Shown here piece after piece: positions 51,735 through 60,142 of a stretch of 64,000 nt of DNA (the stretch's first letter is position 1; every line of letters begins with the position of its first letter). Under the pieces are notes generated by a model, which was not told the origin of the DNA, did not search any database, and saw nothing but the letters and a program-made list of their open reading frames with translations. The DNA is from Solirhodobacter olei (GTDB lineage Bacteria; Pseudomonadota; Alphaproteobacteria; Rhodobacterales; Rhodobacteraceae). The translations under genes were made by a program, and so were the position numbers. The DNA lies in contig NZ_RRYH01000003.1 in the NCBI RefSeq assembly GCF_004010155.1, forward strand, positions 186,001 to 250,000. Direction: 5' to 3'.

Positions 51735-52601
51735 TCAGGCCGCCTGCAGTGCCTTCTGGGCCTCTTCGACCTCGTAGAAGTTCGGCTGCATCGCGGTGGG
51801 GATGTTGCCGCGGCCGATCTCGATGCAGATGTTCGGCGGGTGGCCCGCGACCATGGCGACGAAGATGTCGCGGATGACGGAATAGAGCGAGGCGTCCTCC
51901 TCCTCGATCTGGCGCAGGCGGGCGGCGATCGGGGCGACGAGGCAATAGGCCAGGAACACGCCGAGCATGGTGCCGGCGAGCGCGCCGCCGATCATCTCGC
52001 CCAGGATTTCCGGCTTCTCGTTGATGGCGCCCATGGTCTTGATGACGCCAAGAACCGCGACGACGATGCCGATGGCGGGCAGGGCGTCGGCCACGGTCTG
52101 GATCGAGTTGGCCGGAGCCAGCGCCTCGTGGTGGTGCTTCTTGAGCTTCCGGTTGATCACGTCCTCGGTCTGGTACTGGTCGTCGAACTGCATGGCGAGC
52201 ATGCGGAATGAATCGGTAATAAGCTCGATCACGAAGTGATCCTTCATGAGCTTGGGATACTTCTGGAAGATGTCGCTGTCCTCGGGCTTCTCGACATGGT
52301 CGTCGAGCGCGAGGATGCCCTTGACGCGGTAGAGGCGCGTCAGCTCGAACATCAGAGCGAGGATGTCGTTGTAATCCTTCTCCTTCCACTTGGTGCCCTT
52401 GAAGACGCGCATCACGGATTTGCCGGAACGGCGGATCAGCCCGAAGGAGTTGGCAATGACGAAGGAGCCGACGGCGGCGCCGACGATCATCATGCCTTCG
52501 AAGGGAACCGCATGGATCAGGACCCCGAACTTGCCGCCGGAAAGAACGAACCCGCCGAAGACCAGCGAGATCACCAGGCCGAAGCCGATCAGAACCGTCA
52601 T
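51735..52601 (-). CDS. motA: flagellar motor stator protein MotA
   Basis: A 288-aa inner-membrane stator subunit that with MotB conducts ions to drive rotation. Seen: the N-terminal LIGFGLVISLVFGGFVLSGG, PFEGMMIVGAAVGSFVIAN, KGILALDDHVEKPEDS in the cytoplasmic loop, then DALPAIGIVVAVLGVIKTMG (Pro-containing TM3) and EMIGGALAGTMLGVFLAYCLVAPIA (TM4). I chose the start MTVLIGFG; a longer frame begins 75 bases earlier. motB is 4.8 kb away on the same strand. Confidence 0.95.
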   Translation of the reverse strand: MTVLIGFGLVISLVFGGFVLSGGKFGVLIHAVPFEGMMIVGAAVGSFVIANSFGLIRRSGKSVMRVFKGTKWKEKDYNDILALMFELTRLYRVKGILALDDHVEKPEDSDIFQKYPKLMKDHFVIELITDSFRMLAMQFDDQYQTEDVINRKLKKHHHEALAPANSIQTVADALPAIGIVVAVLGVIKTMGAINEKPEILGEMIGGALAGTMLGVFLAYCLVAPIAARLRQIEEEDASLYSVIRDIFVAMVAGHPPNICIEIGRGNIPTAMQPNFYEVEEAQKALQAA

Positions 52602-52803
52602 TATTCCCCGCACCCTGTAGTCTGCCGGGCAGATCCCGGCGCGGCAAATCTTCGAAATATTCATGGCCAAAGTCAAGGACCCCGCGCAAACTCCTTGCTG
52701 TTTCCCGCGGACCCATCCATCGGGTGCAAAAAATACAAGGATTAATTGACACGAAAATCATGGATAGTTACGGTAGGTCATCCTGCTATTCCGGGTCACA
52801 GTC

Positions 52804-54117
52804 ATGATGTCGCAACCAGATGCCCTCGCCTTCCTTCTGGAAGAGGCCGAACTGGGCCAGATCGTTCCGGGCTGGCCGGCGCGTCTGCGCCTGGCCGTCT
52901 GCCTCGATCAGGACGGCGGCTGCATGATGCTGGTGCATCATGCCGATGAGGCGGGGCGAATCCTGGAGCGGATCGCCGAGGCGATTCAGCAGCCGGTGGG
53001 CACGTTCTGCGTGGTGCCGGGACAGCCGGGCTGCCCGACGCGGCGGATGCTGTTTTCCGAGGAGCAGCGGCTGCTGGCGCTGGTGGCCTCTTCCGAGGGG
53101 CTGCTGGAGACGGCGGAAGATTACGCGATCAACTATTCCTTTGCGGCCGAGGAGGGACTCGATCCGGAGTTTCTGACGACGGGTTCCCCCACGGCGGTCA
53201 GCCCCGGCCGGCGATCAGAGGCGCCGGCCGGGGCACAGCCAGAACGCCACCTGCCGGGGCCGGTGGGCAGTGCGGTGGCCTCTGCCGCGCGGCGGCTGGC
53301 CGAGGCGCAGCCGGAGGGGTACGCGATCGCGGGCCCGGGCGGGGCCGAGGCGGAGGACGAGATCGGCGCGCGGGTGATGGCCCGGGCGCTGGCGGCGACG
53401 GAGGGTGCGCTGGGGCCGCTGGACGAGGCGCCTTACGAGGCGCGGCGCAGGTTCCTGCCGCTTCCGGCGGAGGCGCCTTCGGTGCCGCTGCGGGTACCGG
53501 CGGGGGCGGGGCCGATCGGCTTTCGGCAGCTGTCGGAGACGGAGCGGCGCGGCGGGCTTTTCGCGGCGGGCGTGCTGTCGCTCGGGCAGGCGGGCCGGGT
53601 GGTTCTGACCATCGGCGATGCGACGGGCGACGGCTTCGCGCTGGGCGCCGAGCAGGCCTATTTTCGCGACGATCTTCTGGCCTTCGCGGTGCCCTGGACG
53701 CCGCCGGAGGGGTTTGGCGGGATGCCGGGGCGGCTGATCTTCGAGGCGGGGCTGTTCCCGGCCTCGATGCTTGTGGCGCTGGAAGAGGCCGGGCAGGGCG
53801 CGCAGGTGACGGCGAGCGGCGAGTTCCTTTACGTCACGCTGAACCAGGCGCGCTATCCGGTGCTGGCCGCGCCCGCGAAATCCGACATGCCGCCGGCATC
53901 GGCGACGGTCCCGGCGCCCGGACCGGCAGTGCCCCCGGTGCGGCCGCGGGGTGTTCTGCGTGCGCTGCGCACGGGTGTCAGCGGCGGGGTTCTGGCGCTT
54001 GCCGTGCTGCTGGCGCTGAAGATCGGCTTCGCGCCGACGTTCGGCTCGGCCGACGCGCATACCGACAGCGGCGCGCTCCGTGCCGCGATCTTCACGCCGG
54101 CGCCAAGCAAGCCGTGA
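52804..54117 (+). CDS. hypothetical protein with C-terminal membrane anchor, divergent from motA
   Basis: A 437-aa protein I do not recognise. The N-terminal 120 residues are a compact acidic domain (ALAFLLEEAELGQIVPGWPARLRLAVCLDQDGGCMMLVHH), then a Pro/Ala-rich linker and a second folded region (about 240-355: LSLGQAGRVVLTIGDATGDGFALGAEQAYF). Near the C-terminus lies one hydrophobic segment (about 395-415: GVLALAVLLALKIGFAPTFG) that could be a tail anchor. Next to motA and the glycosyl-transfer genes, so it may be flagellum-related. An alternative start is Met2 (52807). Confidence 0.7.
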   Translation: MMSQPDALAFLLEEAELGQIVPGWPARLRLAVCLDQDGGCMMLVHHADEAGRILERIAEAIQQPVGTFCVVPGQPGCPTRRMLFSEEQRLLALVASSEGLLETAEDYAINYSFAAEEGLDPEFLTTGSPTAVSPGRRSEAPAGAQPERHLPGPVGSAVASAARRLAEAQPEGYAIAGPGGAEAEDEIGARVMARALAATEGALGPLDEAPYEARRRFLPLPAEAPSVPLRVPAGAGPIGFRQLSETERRGGLFAAGVLSLGQAGRVVLTIGDATGDGFALGAEQAYFRDDLLAFAVPWTPPEGFGGMPGRLIFEAGLFPASMLVALEEAGQGAQVTASGEFLYVTLNQARYPVLAAPAKSDMPPASATVPAPGPAVPPVRPRGVLRALRTGVSGGVLALAVLLALKIGFAPTFGSADAHTDSGALRAAIFTPAPSKP

Positions 54118-54139
54118 TCGAAGGGAAGAGACAAGACGC

Positions 54140-55483
54140 ATGAAATGCGGAGTTATCACGCCCATCGGGCCGGGCCATCGCACGCTGTTCGAGGACCGCT
54201 GCCTGCCCTCTGTCGAGCGCGCCGTGGCCTATTCGAAGGGGCCGTTCGAGGAGATCACGCTTTACCGGATGGATGACGGCGAGGGGCGGCACGGCCGGTC
54301 CAACCGCCGTAATGCCGCGATCCGTCAGGCGGCGGAGGAGGGTGTGGACTGGCTCTTCTTCCTCGACGCCGACGACGAGCTGACCCCGAACGCCTTCGAA
54401 GCCTTCGGCCGCGTGCTGGCCGAGACGCCGGATCTCGACGCGGCTTTCGGCCTGCTCTGTCATTTCGACGAGGACGGCAACCCCGGCCTGCGCGAGGGGC
54501 AGCCGGAACGGCTGGACAGCTACGGCGAACTGATTGCCTGGGACCCGTTCGTGGCGCTGGAGATGGGACATTTCGTCCGCACCGAGGCCGCCGCCCAAAT
54601 CGGCTTCGACGAGACGATGGATACCGGCGAGGACTACACCTATTACTACGCGCTCTGGCAGCGGTTTCGCTGCGTGAAGCGGCCCGAGATCTTCTACGTG
54701 ATCCGGCGGTTTCAGTCCTCCTCGGGGCCGCGGAGCGCCAGCGGCAGCGACTGGAGCGCGGTCGTCGGCCGTCTCTGGGCGGAGCAGGTGGCGGCGCATC
54801 CGCTCTGGGCCGAGGTCTCGGACGCAGGCATCCCGGCGCGGATGCGGGTGACCAACCCACGAGACCTGATCCAGGCCGAGCATCTGGCGGGGCGGTTCTT
54901 CGAGGCGGGATCGCTGGCGCGGCTGAAGACGTTAGTGCCGGAAGGCGCGCGGATCGTCGAGGTCGGCGCGAATGTCGGAAATCACGTGGTCTGGTACGCC
55001 CAGCACCTGGCGCCCGAGGTGATCCTGCCGGTGGAGCCGAACCCCGAGGCGATCGCGATCCTCGACGCGAATATCGCCGAGAACCGGCTGGAGGGCGTGG
55101 TCGACAGGCGCGGGATCGGCCTTGGCGCGGGGCGCGCACAGGGGCGGTTCCGGGCGGTTCTGGACGATCGCGACAACCTTGGCGCGACCCGGCTGGTCGA
55201 GGATCCGGGGGGCGGGCTGACGGTGGTCGCGCTCGACGACCTGGTGGGCGAGGAGCGGGTCGACTTTATCAAGATTGACGCCGAGGGGATGGAACTTGAC
55301 GTGCTCGATGGGGCCTCGGCCCTGATCGCGCGCGAGCGACCCGTGATCTGGGTGGAGGCCCGGCGTGAAAACATCGTGCCTTTTGCCCAAGGCTGGTGCC
55401 GTAGAAACGACTACTGCATCGCCGACAGCGTGGCCTATGTGAACACCATGGACTACTTCGTCCTGCCGATGGAGCGCGCATGA
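54140..55483 (+). CDS. fusion of GT2-like glycosyltransferase and FkbM-type methyltransferase
   Basis: A 447-aa protein. The N-terminal half (1-230) is GT-A-like: ITPIGPGHRTLFEDRCLPSVERAV, RSNRRNAAIRQAAEEGVDWLFFLDADDELTP with a DxD-type motif. The C-terminal half (about 255-445) is an FkbM SAM-dependent methyltransferase: IVEVGANVGNHVVWYAQHLAPEVILPVEPNP, VDFIKIDAEGMELDVLDGA. A sugar transferred and then methylated would suit flagellin or surface glycan modification, inferred from its place between motA and motB. It overlaps the next gene by 4 bases. The start MKCGVITPIG follows GGGAAGAG; a longer frame is Arg-rich noise. Confidence 0.85.
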   Translation: MKCGVITPIGPGHRTLFEDRCLPSVERAVAYSKGPFEEITLYRMDDGEGRHGRSNRRNAAIRQAAEEGVDWLFFLDADDELTPNAFEAFGRVLAETPDLDAAFGLLCHFDEDGNPGLREGQPERLDSYGELIAWDPFVALEMGHFVRTEAAAQIGFDETMDTGEDYTYYYALWQRFRCVKRPEIFYVIRRFQSSSGPRSASGSDWSAVVGRLWAEQVAAHPLWAEVSDAGIPARMRVTNPRDLIQAEHLAGRFFEAGSLARLKTLVPEGARIVEVGANVGNHVVWYAQHLAPEVILPVEPNPEAIAILDANIAENRLEGVVDRRGIGLGAGRAQGRFRAVLDDRDNLGATRLVEDPGGGLTVVALDDLVGEERVDFIKIDAEGMELDVLDGASALIARERPVIWVEARRENIVPFAQGWCRRNDYCIADSVAYVNTMDYFVLPMERA

Positions 55484-57345
55484 ATATCGAGACCACGGAT
55501 CCGGCCGCCCTGGCGCTGCGCGCTGCCCGGTCGGCGCAGGTCTTCGGCGCGCCGGAGGCGGAGGCGCTTCAGATCTACGAGGCCTATCAGGCGCTGCGTG
55601 CGCAGGACGTGGCGCGGGCGGCGAGCCTGGCGCAGGACCTGACCCAGCGCTTGCCGGCGAACCCGCATCCCTGGCAGATCCTCGGGATGATCGCGCTCGA
55701 CCGGCTGGAGGGGCAGACCGCCGAGACGTTCTTCCGCGAGGCGCTACGGGTCGCGCCGGGGGCGGCGGATGCGCTCTCGGGCGTGGGCAAGGCACTGGTG
55801 CTGCAGAACGATCCCTTCGGCGGGGTGGAGTTTCTGGGCAAGGCGATCGAGGGGGGCAGCGAAGACCTGTCGATGATTGGGCTCTACAAGGATCTGATGC
55901 TGGAGATGGATCGCGGCGACGAGGCGGTCGAGGTTCTGGAGCCCGCCGCGCGGCGGATGGAGGAGGTGCCTCTTTACCTCACCATCGGCAACATCTGTTC
56001 AGGCATCGAGCGCTATGACCGGGCGATCGCGTGTTTCGAGGCCGCCTACGCTTTGGCGCCGGACCAGCTGGAGACCCGCTCGGCCCGAGTGCGGGCCTAT
56101 CAATTCCGCCAGGATTACGCGAAGGTCGCCGAGCTTGCGGGGGAGCTGATCGCCGAGCATCCCGAGCTGGAGGAGATGACCTACCTGCGGATCGGCGCGC
56201 TGAAGAAACTTGGCCGCTACGACGAGGCCATGGCGCTATTCGAAAGGCCGTTCCAGCACGCTGTCTTCTACCAGCGTGCTTTGGGAATGATCGGCCAGAT
56301 GGAGATCGACCGCGGCAATTACGAGGCGGCGCGGAAACTGCTGCGTACCGCCTATTTCCTGACCGACCAGGATGGGACCTGGGGCGGCAAGGTCTATGGC
56401 ACCTTCTGCCTCAGTCTTGGCCGTTACACCGAGGGGGCGCCAGCCTATGCCGGCCGGGTCGAGCCAAAGGATCGTCGGCGTGCGCCCTACGAAAATTCCG
56501 CGCCAGAGGCGCTGGCAGGGCGCAAGCGGTTGTTCTTGATTGGCGAGCAGGGGGTTGGCGATCATTTCGCCTTCCTGCCGCTGATCCGGCTGGCTCCACT
56601 GGCCGAAGACGCCGAGGTGGTGCTGCTCGCCGGGCCGCGGTTGGGGCCAGCGCTGGAAGGCAATACTCTGGGCATCAGCCACCGCTCGCAGGCCGATTTC
56701 GACCCGAAGGCCGTCGGGCTGATGAGCGACGAGCTGGTCTACATGGCCGATCTTGTCCGTTACCTGTCCGATCCGCTGCCGGGCTTCGGCGGCTATCTGA
56801 GCGCCGACCCCGGGCGGGTGGCTGCGCTGCGGGCGCGCTACCGTGCGCTTTCGGAGGGGCGGCCGGTGACCGGCGTCGCCTGGCGCAGCGGTAACCACCT
56901 GAACGGCAAGGGCCGCTCGGTCGCGCTAAGCGAGCTGGTGGCGCGGCTGCCCGAGGGCAGCTTCGTGGTGAACCTGCAATATCGCGCGACGAAAGAGGAG
57001 ATCGCGGAGGCGGCGGCGCTGCGGCCGGATCTGACGCTCTTCAGCGACCCGGAGGTGGACCATGTTGCCGATCTCTCGGCGATGCTGGCGCAGGTTGCGG
57101 CGATGGATCGGGTGGTGACGATCGACAACACCACCGCCCATGCCTGCGGCGCGCTTGGCCACGAAGACGCGCATGTGCTGCTGCCGAGGGGGGCCGATTG
57201 CATGTGGTTCTGGCGGCGCGAGCCCACGCTCGATCCGTGGTACGGCTGCCTCCACCTGCACCGCCAGGCGGTCGTGGGGGACTGGGTGCGCCCGCTGGAA
57301 GAGATCGGGGCGCTGCCGCCGCCGGTGCTGCGGGCGGGGGGATAA
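55480..57345 (+). CDS. TPR protein with C-terminal glycosyltransferase-like domain
   Basis: A 621-aa protein. The N-terminal 310 residues contain about seven tetratricopeptide-like repeats (for example LPANPHPWQILGMIALDRLEG, YLTIGNICSGIERYDRAIACFEAAYALAPD). From about 345 follows a GT-B-like region: GRKRLFLIGEQGVGDHFAFLPLI, PVTGVAWRSGNHLNGKGRSVALSELV, and AMDRVVTIDNTTAHACGALG, as in TPR-linked GT41/GT9-like transferases. It starts in the ATGA overlap with the GT-FkbM gene, so both are likely expressed together. Flagellin or cell-surface glycosylation is a reasonable guess from location. Confidence 0.82.
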   Translation: MNIETTDPAALALRAARSAQVFGAPEAEALQIYEAYQALRAQDVARAASLAQDLTQRLPANPHPWQILGMIALDRLEGQTAETFFREALRVAPGAADALSGVGKALVLQNDPFGGVEFLGKAIEGGSEDLSMIGLYKDLMLEMDRGDEAVEVLEPAARRMEEVPLYLTIGNICSGIERYDRAIACFEAAYALAPDQLETRSARVRAYQFRQDYAKVAELAGELIAEHPELEEMTYLRIGALKKLGRYDEAMALFERPFQHAVFYQRALGMIGQMEIDRGNYEAARKLLRTAYFLTDQDGTWGGKVYGTFCLSLGRYTEGAPAYAGRVEPKDRRRAPYENSAPEALAGRKRLFLIGEQGVGDHFAFLPLIRLAPLAEDAEVVLLAGPRLGPALEGNTLGISHRSQADFDPKAVGLMSDELVYMADLVRYLSDPLPGFGGYLSADPGRVAALRARYRALSEGRPVTGVAWRSGNHLNGKGRSVALSELVARLPEGSFVVNLQYRATKEEIAEAAALRPDLTLFSDPEVDHVADLSAMLAQVAAMDRVVTIDNTTAHACGALGHEDAHVLLPRGADCMWFWRREPTLDPWYGCLHLHRQAVVGDWVRPLEEIGALPPPVLRAGG

Positions 57346-57370
57346 GCCCCCGCCAATCCCTCGAGCGGGC

Positions 57371-58573
57371 TTAGCGCTTCTTCATAAGATCGGCCGCGGT
57401 GATCAGCGAATATTGCTGTTCCAGCGGCGAGAGCGGCTTGGCCGCCGGGGCTGGGCTCGCCTCGGCCGACCGGCCGGGGGTGCTGGCCGCCGCGGCGCCG
57501 GCCGGGGCGGTGCCGCTGGCGTCGGGCACGGCGCGGACGCTGACCCCGGCCTCGGCCGCCTGGGCGGCCTTGTTGAGGACCTTCACCGCCGACTGGGTCG
57601 CCGCCGCCGGGGCATCAGGGCCATAGGCCAGCAGCACGGTGATCCGGCGGTTGGAGGGATCGGTCGGATCGGCGGGCTTCAGCGGTTCGGTATCGGCCAC
57701 GCCGGAGATCGAGGTGATCCGGTCCGCCGCCACGCCCGATGCCGTGAAGACCCGGCGGGTGGCGTTGGCGCGGTCGGACGAAAGGCTCCAGTTGTCGCGG
57801 TTCGCGCCCTCGGCATAGGGCACCGAGTCGGTATGGCCGGAGATGCGGATCTTGTTCGGCAGCGTCGAGATCGCCTTTGCCAGCCGCTGCATCAGCAGCA
57901 GCGTCGGCCCTTCGACCTTGGAGCTGCCAGAGGCGAACATGGCGCGGCCCTTCTGGTCGACCACCTCGATCTTGAGGCCCTCGGGCGTCTGCTTGAAGAG
58001 GACGTTCTTCAGGAGCGGGCGCAGACCCTTGTCGGCCTTCATGGTGTCGACGATCTCCTTCTCGACCGCCTTGAAGCGGGCCTTGTCGAGCGCGTGATCG
58101 GACACCAGCTTGGTGACGACCCTGGTTGCCGGGTTCTTTCCGGCATCCTTGCCGGGGGTGAGTGCGGCGGTCTTCATCGGGGTCACCGCGGCGGCGGGGG
58201 ATTTCTGCATTGTCATCTGCGGCAGCGGATGGGTGTCGGGCACCGGCTTCACCGGCTTGCCGCTGTCCATCCCCTTGGGCTTGTTGATACCGTTGGAGGC
58301 GCTCATCGTGCCCTTCGGGCCCAGCGTGGTGCCGCCGAGCGCGCCGGTTCCGCCCTTGGCCGTCATCGAGATCTTGGCCGGCGCGAAATAGTCCGAGATG
58401 CCGTTCAGCTGGGCCTTGCTGGCGTTGGAGACGATCCACATCAGAAGGAAGAAGGCCATCATCGCGGTCATGAAGTCGGCGTAGGCAACCTTCCAGGCGC
58501 CCCCGTGATGGCCGTGGTCATGGCCGTCCTCGACCTTGCGGATAATGATCGCCGGTGCGTTCGAACGAGGCAT
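57371..58573 (-). CDS. motB: flagellar motor stator protein MotB
   Basis: A 400-aa protein. A single membrane helix with the proton-carrying Asp is in WKVAYADFMTAMMAFFLLMWIV (about 25-46); a long Lys/Pro/Thr-rich linker follows, then the OmpA-like peptidoglycan anchor from about 180 (IRISGHTDSVPYAEGANRDNWSLSSDRANATRRVF). A Pro/Ala-rich tail ends the protein. The start MPRSNAPAIIIRK has GGGAG upstream. It is the stator partner of MotA, on the same strand but separated by an oppositely oriented glycosylation block. Confidence 0.94.
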   Translation of the reverse strand: MPRSNAPAIIIRKVEDGHDHGHHGGAWKVAYADFMTAMMAFFLLMWIVSNASKAQLNGISDYFAPAKISMTAKGGTGALGGTTLGPKGTMSASNGINKPKGMDSGKPVKPVPDTHPLPQMTMQKSPAAAVTPMKTAALTPGKDAGKNPATRVVTKLVSDHALDKARFKAVEKEIVDTMKADKGLRPLLKNVLFKQTPEGLKIEVVDQKGRAMFASGSSKVEGPTLLLMQRLAKAISTLPNKIRISGHTDSVPYAEGANRDNWSLSSDRANATRRVFTASGVAADRITSISGVADTEPLKPADPTDPSNRRITVLLAYGPDAPAAATQSAVKVLNKAAQAAEAGVSVRAVPDASGTAPAGAAAASTPGRSAEASPAPAAKPLSPLEQQYSLITAADLMKKR

Positions 58574-58803
58574 CTTCAACTCCCACCCCCGACCGCTTCG
58601 CGGCCGGATATTCGGGGGGGACGGATCCGCATTCTGCGACCGGTTCCGGAGAACGTGCGACGCCCGCTCGATTCTTCGGCGGCGGCCCCCAATTGGAGCC
58701 GGTATCGCCGTCAAACCCGCCCGGAATGCGGCGCGTTTGGTTCATATTGCGGGAAGTTTTGAGCCGCGCCTTGCCGGCGCGGCCTTGTTTCACAGGCGTG
58801 CGC

Positions 58804-59289
58804 CTAGGCGTTGGCGCCCTCGCGGCTGTATTTTCCAAGGCCAACCTTGCGGGCATAGGCTGCCTTGCGCTCGGAATAGCTGGGCGCGACGAGGGGCATT
58901 TCGGCTGGCAGGTCGAAGAGGGCGCGGTACTCGTCCTCGGTCAGCCCGTGCTCGGCGCCGAGATGGCGCTTGAGCATCTTGAAGCCCTTGCCGCAGCACA
59001 GGCAGTAGACCTTGTCATCGGCCACCGCCCGGTCGATGGGCAGCGCCGGGGTCGGGCGGATGCCGGTTCCAGCGGGCGCCGCGGCGGCCGTGGCCAGGCC
59101 CTCGCCCGTTTCACCCTCTGCCGTTGCCGGCAGGCCGGCGAGGGCGGGGTTGTTCGGAACCTTCAGTTCGGCCGAGAGCCGGGCGACGAGGCGGAGAATG
59201 TCGTCCTGGGTGACGTCGGGGCGCGCGGCATAGGCCGCGGCGATATGGGCAATCGCGTCGAACGCGGTGGTGTTAGGCGTTTTTGTCAT
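58804..59289 (-). CDS. MucR/Ros-family zinc-finger regulator
   Basis: A 161-aa transcriptional regulator. The prokaryotic zinc finger is intact: CLCCGKGFKMLKRHLGAEHGL with Cys96, Cys99, His109 and His114, followed by TEDEYRALFDLPAEMPLVAPSYSERKAAYARKVGLGK. The N-terminal half (10-50) is the oligomerisation region. MucR proteins repress many promoters through AT-rich targets and link exopolysaccharide synthesis, motility and the cell cycle. The start MTKTPNTTAFD is chosen over a longer frame. A divergent copy lies 85 bases upstream on the same strand. Confidence 0.92.
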   Translation of the reverse strand: MTKTPNTTAFDAIAHIAAAYAARPDVTQDDILRLVARLSAELKVPNNPALAGLPATAEGETGEGLATAAAAPAGTGIRPTPALPIDRAVADDKVYCLCCGKGFKMLKRHLGAEHGLTEDEYRALFDLPAEMPLVAPSYSERKAAYARKVGLGKYSREGANA

Positions 59290-59373
59290 TGTTGACGTCC
59301 TGTGCTCTGCACTCGTTACGCTCTCCAACTCTGGAGAAATACTAAGGAATGCCTCATGTTGCGTCAAGAAATC

Positions 59374-59826
59374 CTAGGATTGTCTTGCGCGACCCGCAGG
59401 CTTTTTCTTTGCCTGTTGTTGGATTGATCTTGGCCCGGATTCTTCGCGGGCGCTACCCTGGACTTCCCGATGGGCAAGGATTGGCGCATCGTCCGCCCCT
59501 GTCCCAGCCCGAACCCTGTCGCGGGCAGCCAGGTAGCGGGGCGCCGCGGAGGGGTAATCGGGGCCGAGGCCCCATTTCAGGCGATAATCCTCGAAGGTCA
59601 GCCCCAGTCCCTGCAGATGCCGGATCAGGAGCACGACCCTCTGGCCGGTTTCGAGGCAGACCAGATAATCGGGATGAACGCTGGTTTCCGCGGTGGCGAA
59701 GCTGACCGGCGCGCCCGACCGCGGCCCGCCCCAGCGGCCTGCGGCCTCCACAAGAAGCAGGAGCTTCCGGCGAAGGGCCCGGAACGCCTTGTCCGGCTGG
59801 GTCGATGGCGTCGGGAAGCGGGACAT
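59374..59826 (-). CDS. degenerate MucR-like regulator
   Basis: A 150-aa MucR-type protein. The family core is recognisable: VHPDYLVCLETGQRVVLLIRHLQGLGLTFEDYRLKWGLGPDYPSAAPRYLAARDRVR. Of the zinc ligands only Cys57 and His70 remain: the second Cys position is Thr60 and the second His position is Gly75. It may fold without zinc or not bind DNA by itself, possibly acting by mixing with the intact neighbour. The C-terminal 40 residues are Arg/Lys/Gln-rich. An inverted repeat TTGGTG-N10-CACCAA lies 42 bases upstream. Confidence 0.8.
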   Translation of the reverse strand: MSRFPTPSTQPDKAFRALRRKLLLLVEAAGRWGGPRSGAPVSFATAETSVHPDYLVCLETGQRVVLLIRHLQGLGLTFEDYRLKWGLGPDYPSAAPRYLAARDRVRAGTGADDAPILAHREVQGSAREESGPRSIQQQAKKKPAGRARQS

Positions 59827-60142
59827 GAACGGCCACGGTTACCAAGGTTCACGTAACAAGATTGTGCTTGGTGGTTAAAGGATCACCAAAGAAACGGACA
59901 TTCCTGTCTTTTTCCTGCCAAAGTTTCGTGTGCCGCCGGTTTCCTGCCGCAGATCGCCCGAATTCTACCCGCCCAGGCCGTGGGCGGCGAGGTGAATCGG
60001 TCCTCGCCGGGGCGATAACGTGTTGATGCGCGCGGAAACTTGGTGTCTTTTTTCGAATGGGCCGGGCCTGGCTGCGCTGGGGAGCGTGCCGGACCCGGGG
60101 ATGGGCAAGCTTCGGCTTGAATGGGGCAGGGCGGCGGGGCGC
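59827..60142. other. 316-bp regulatory gap before the response regulator gene
   Basis: No gene is supported. The part next to the degenerate MucR start is AT-richer than its surroundings and contains the inverted repeat TTGGTG-N10-CACCAA (59868-59889). MucR proteins like AT-rich targets, so self-regulation is conceivable. The right part could be the response-regulator N-terminus if an upstream ATG (60020) is used. Confidence 0.4.
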
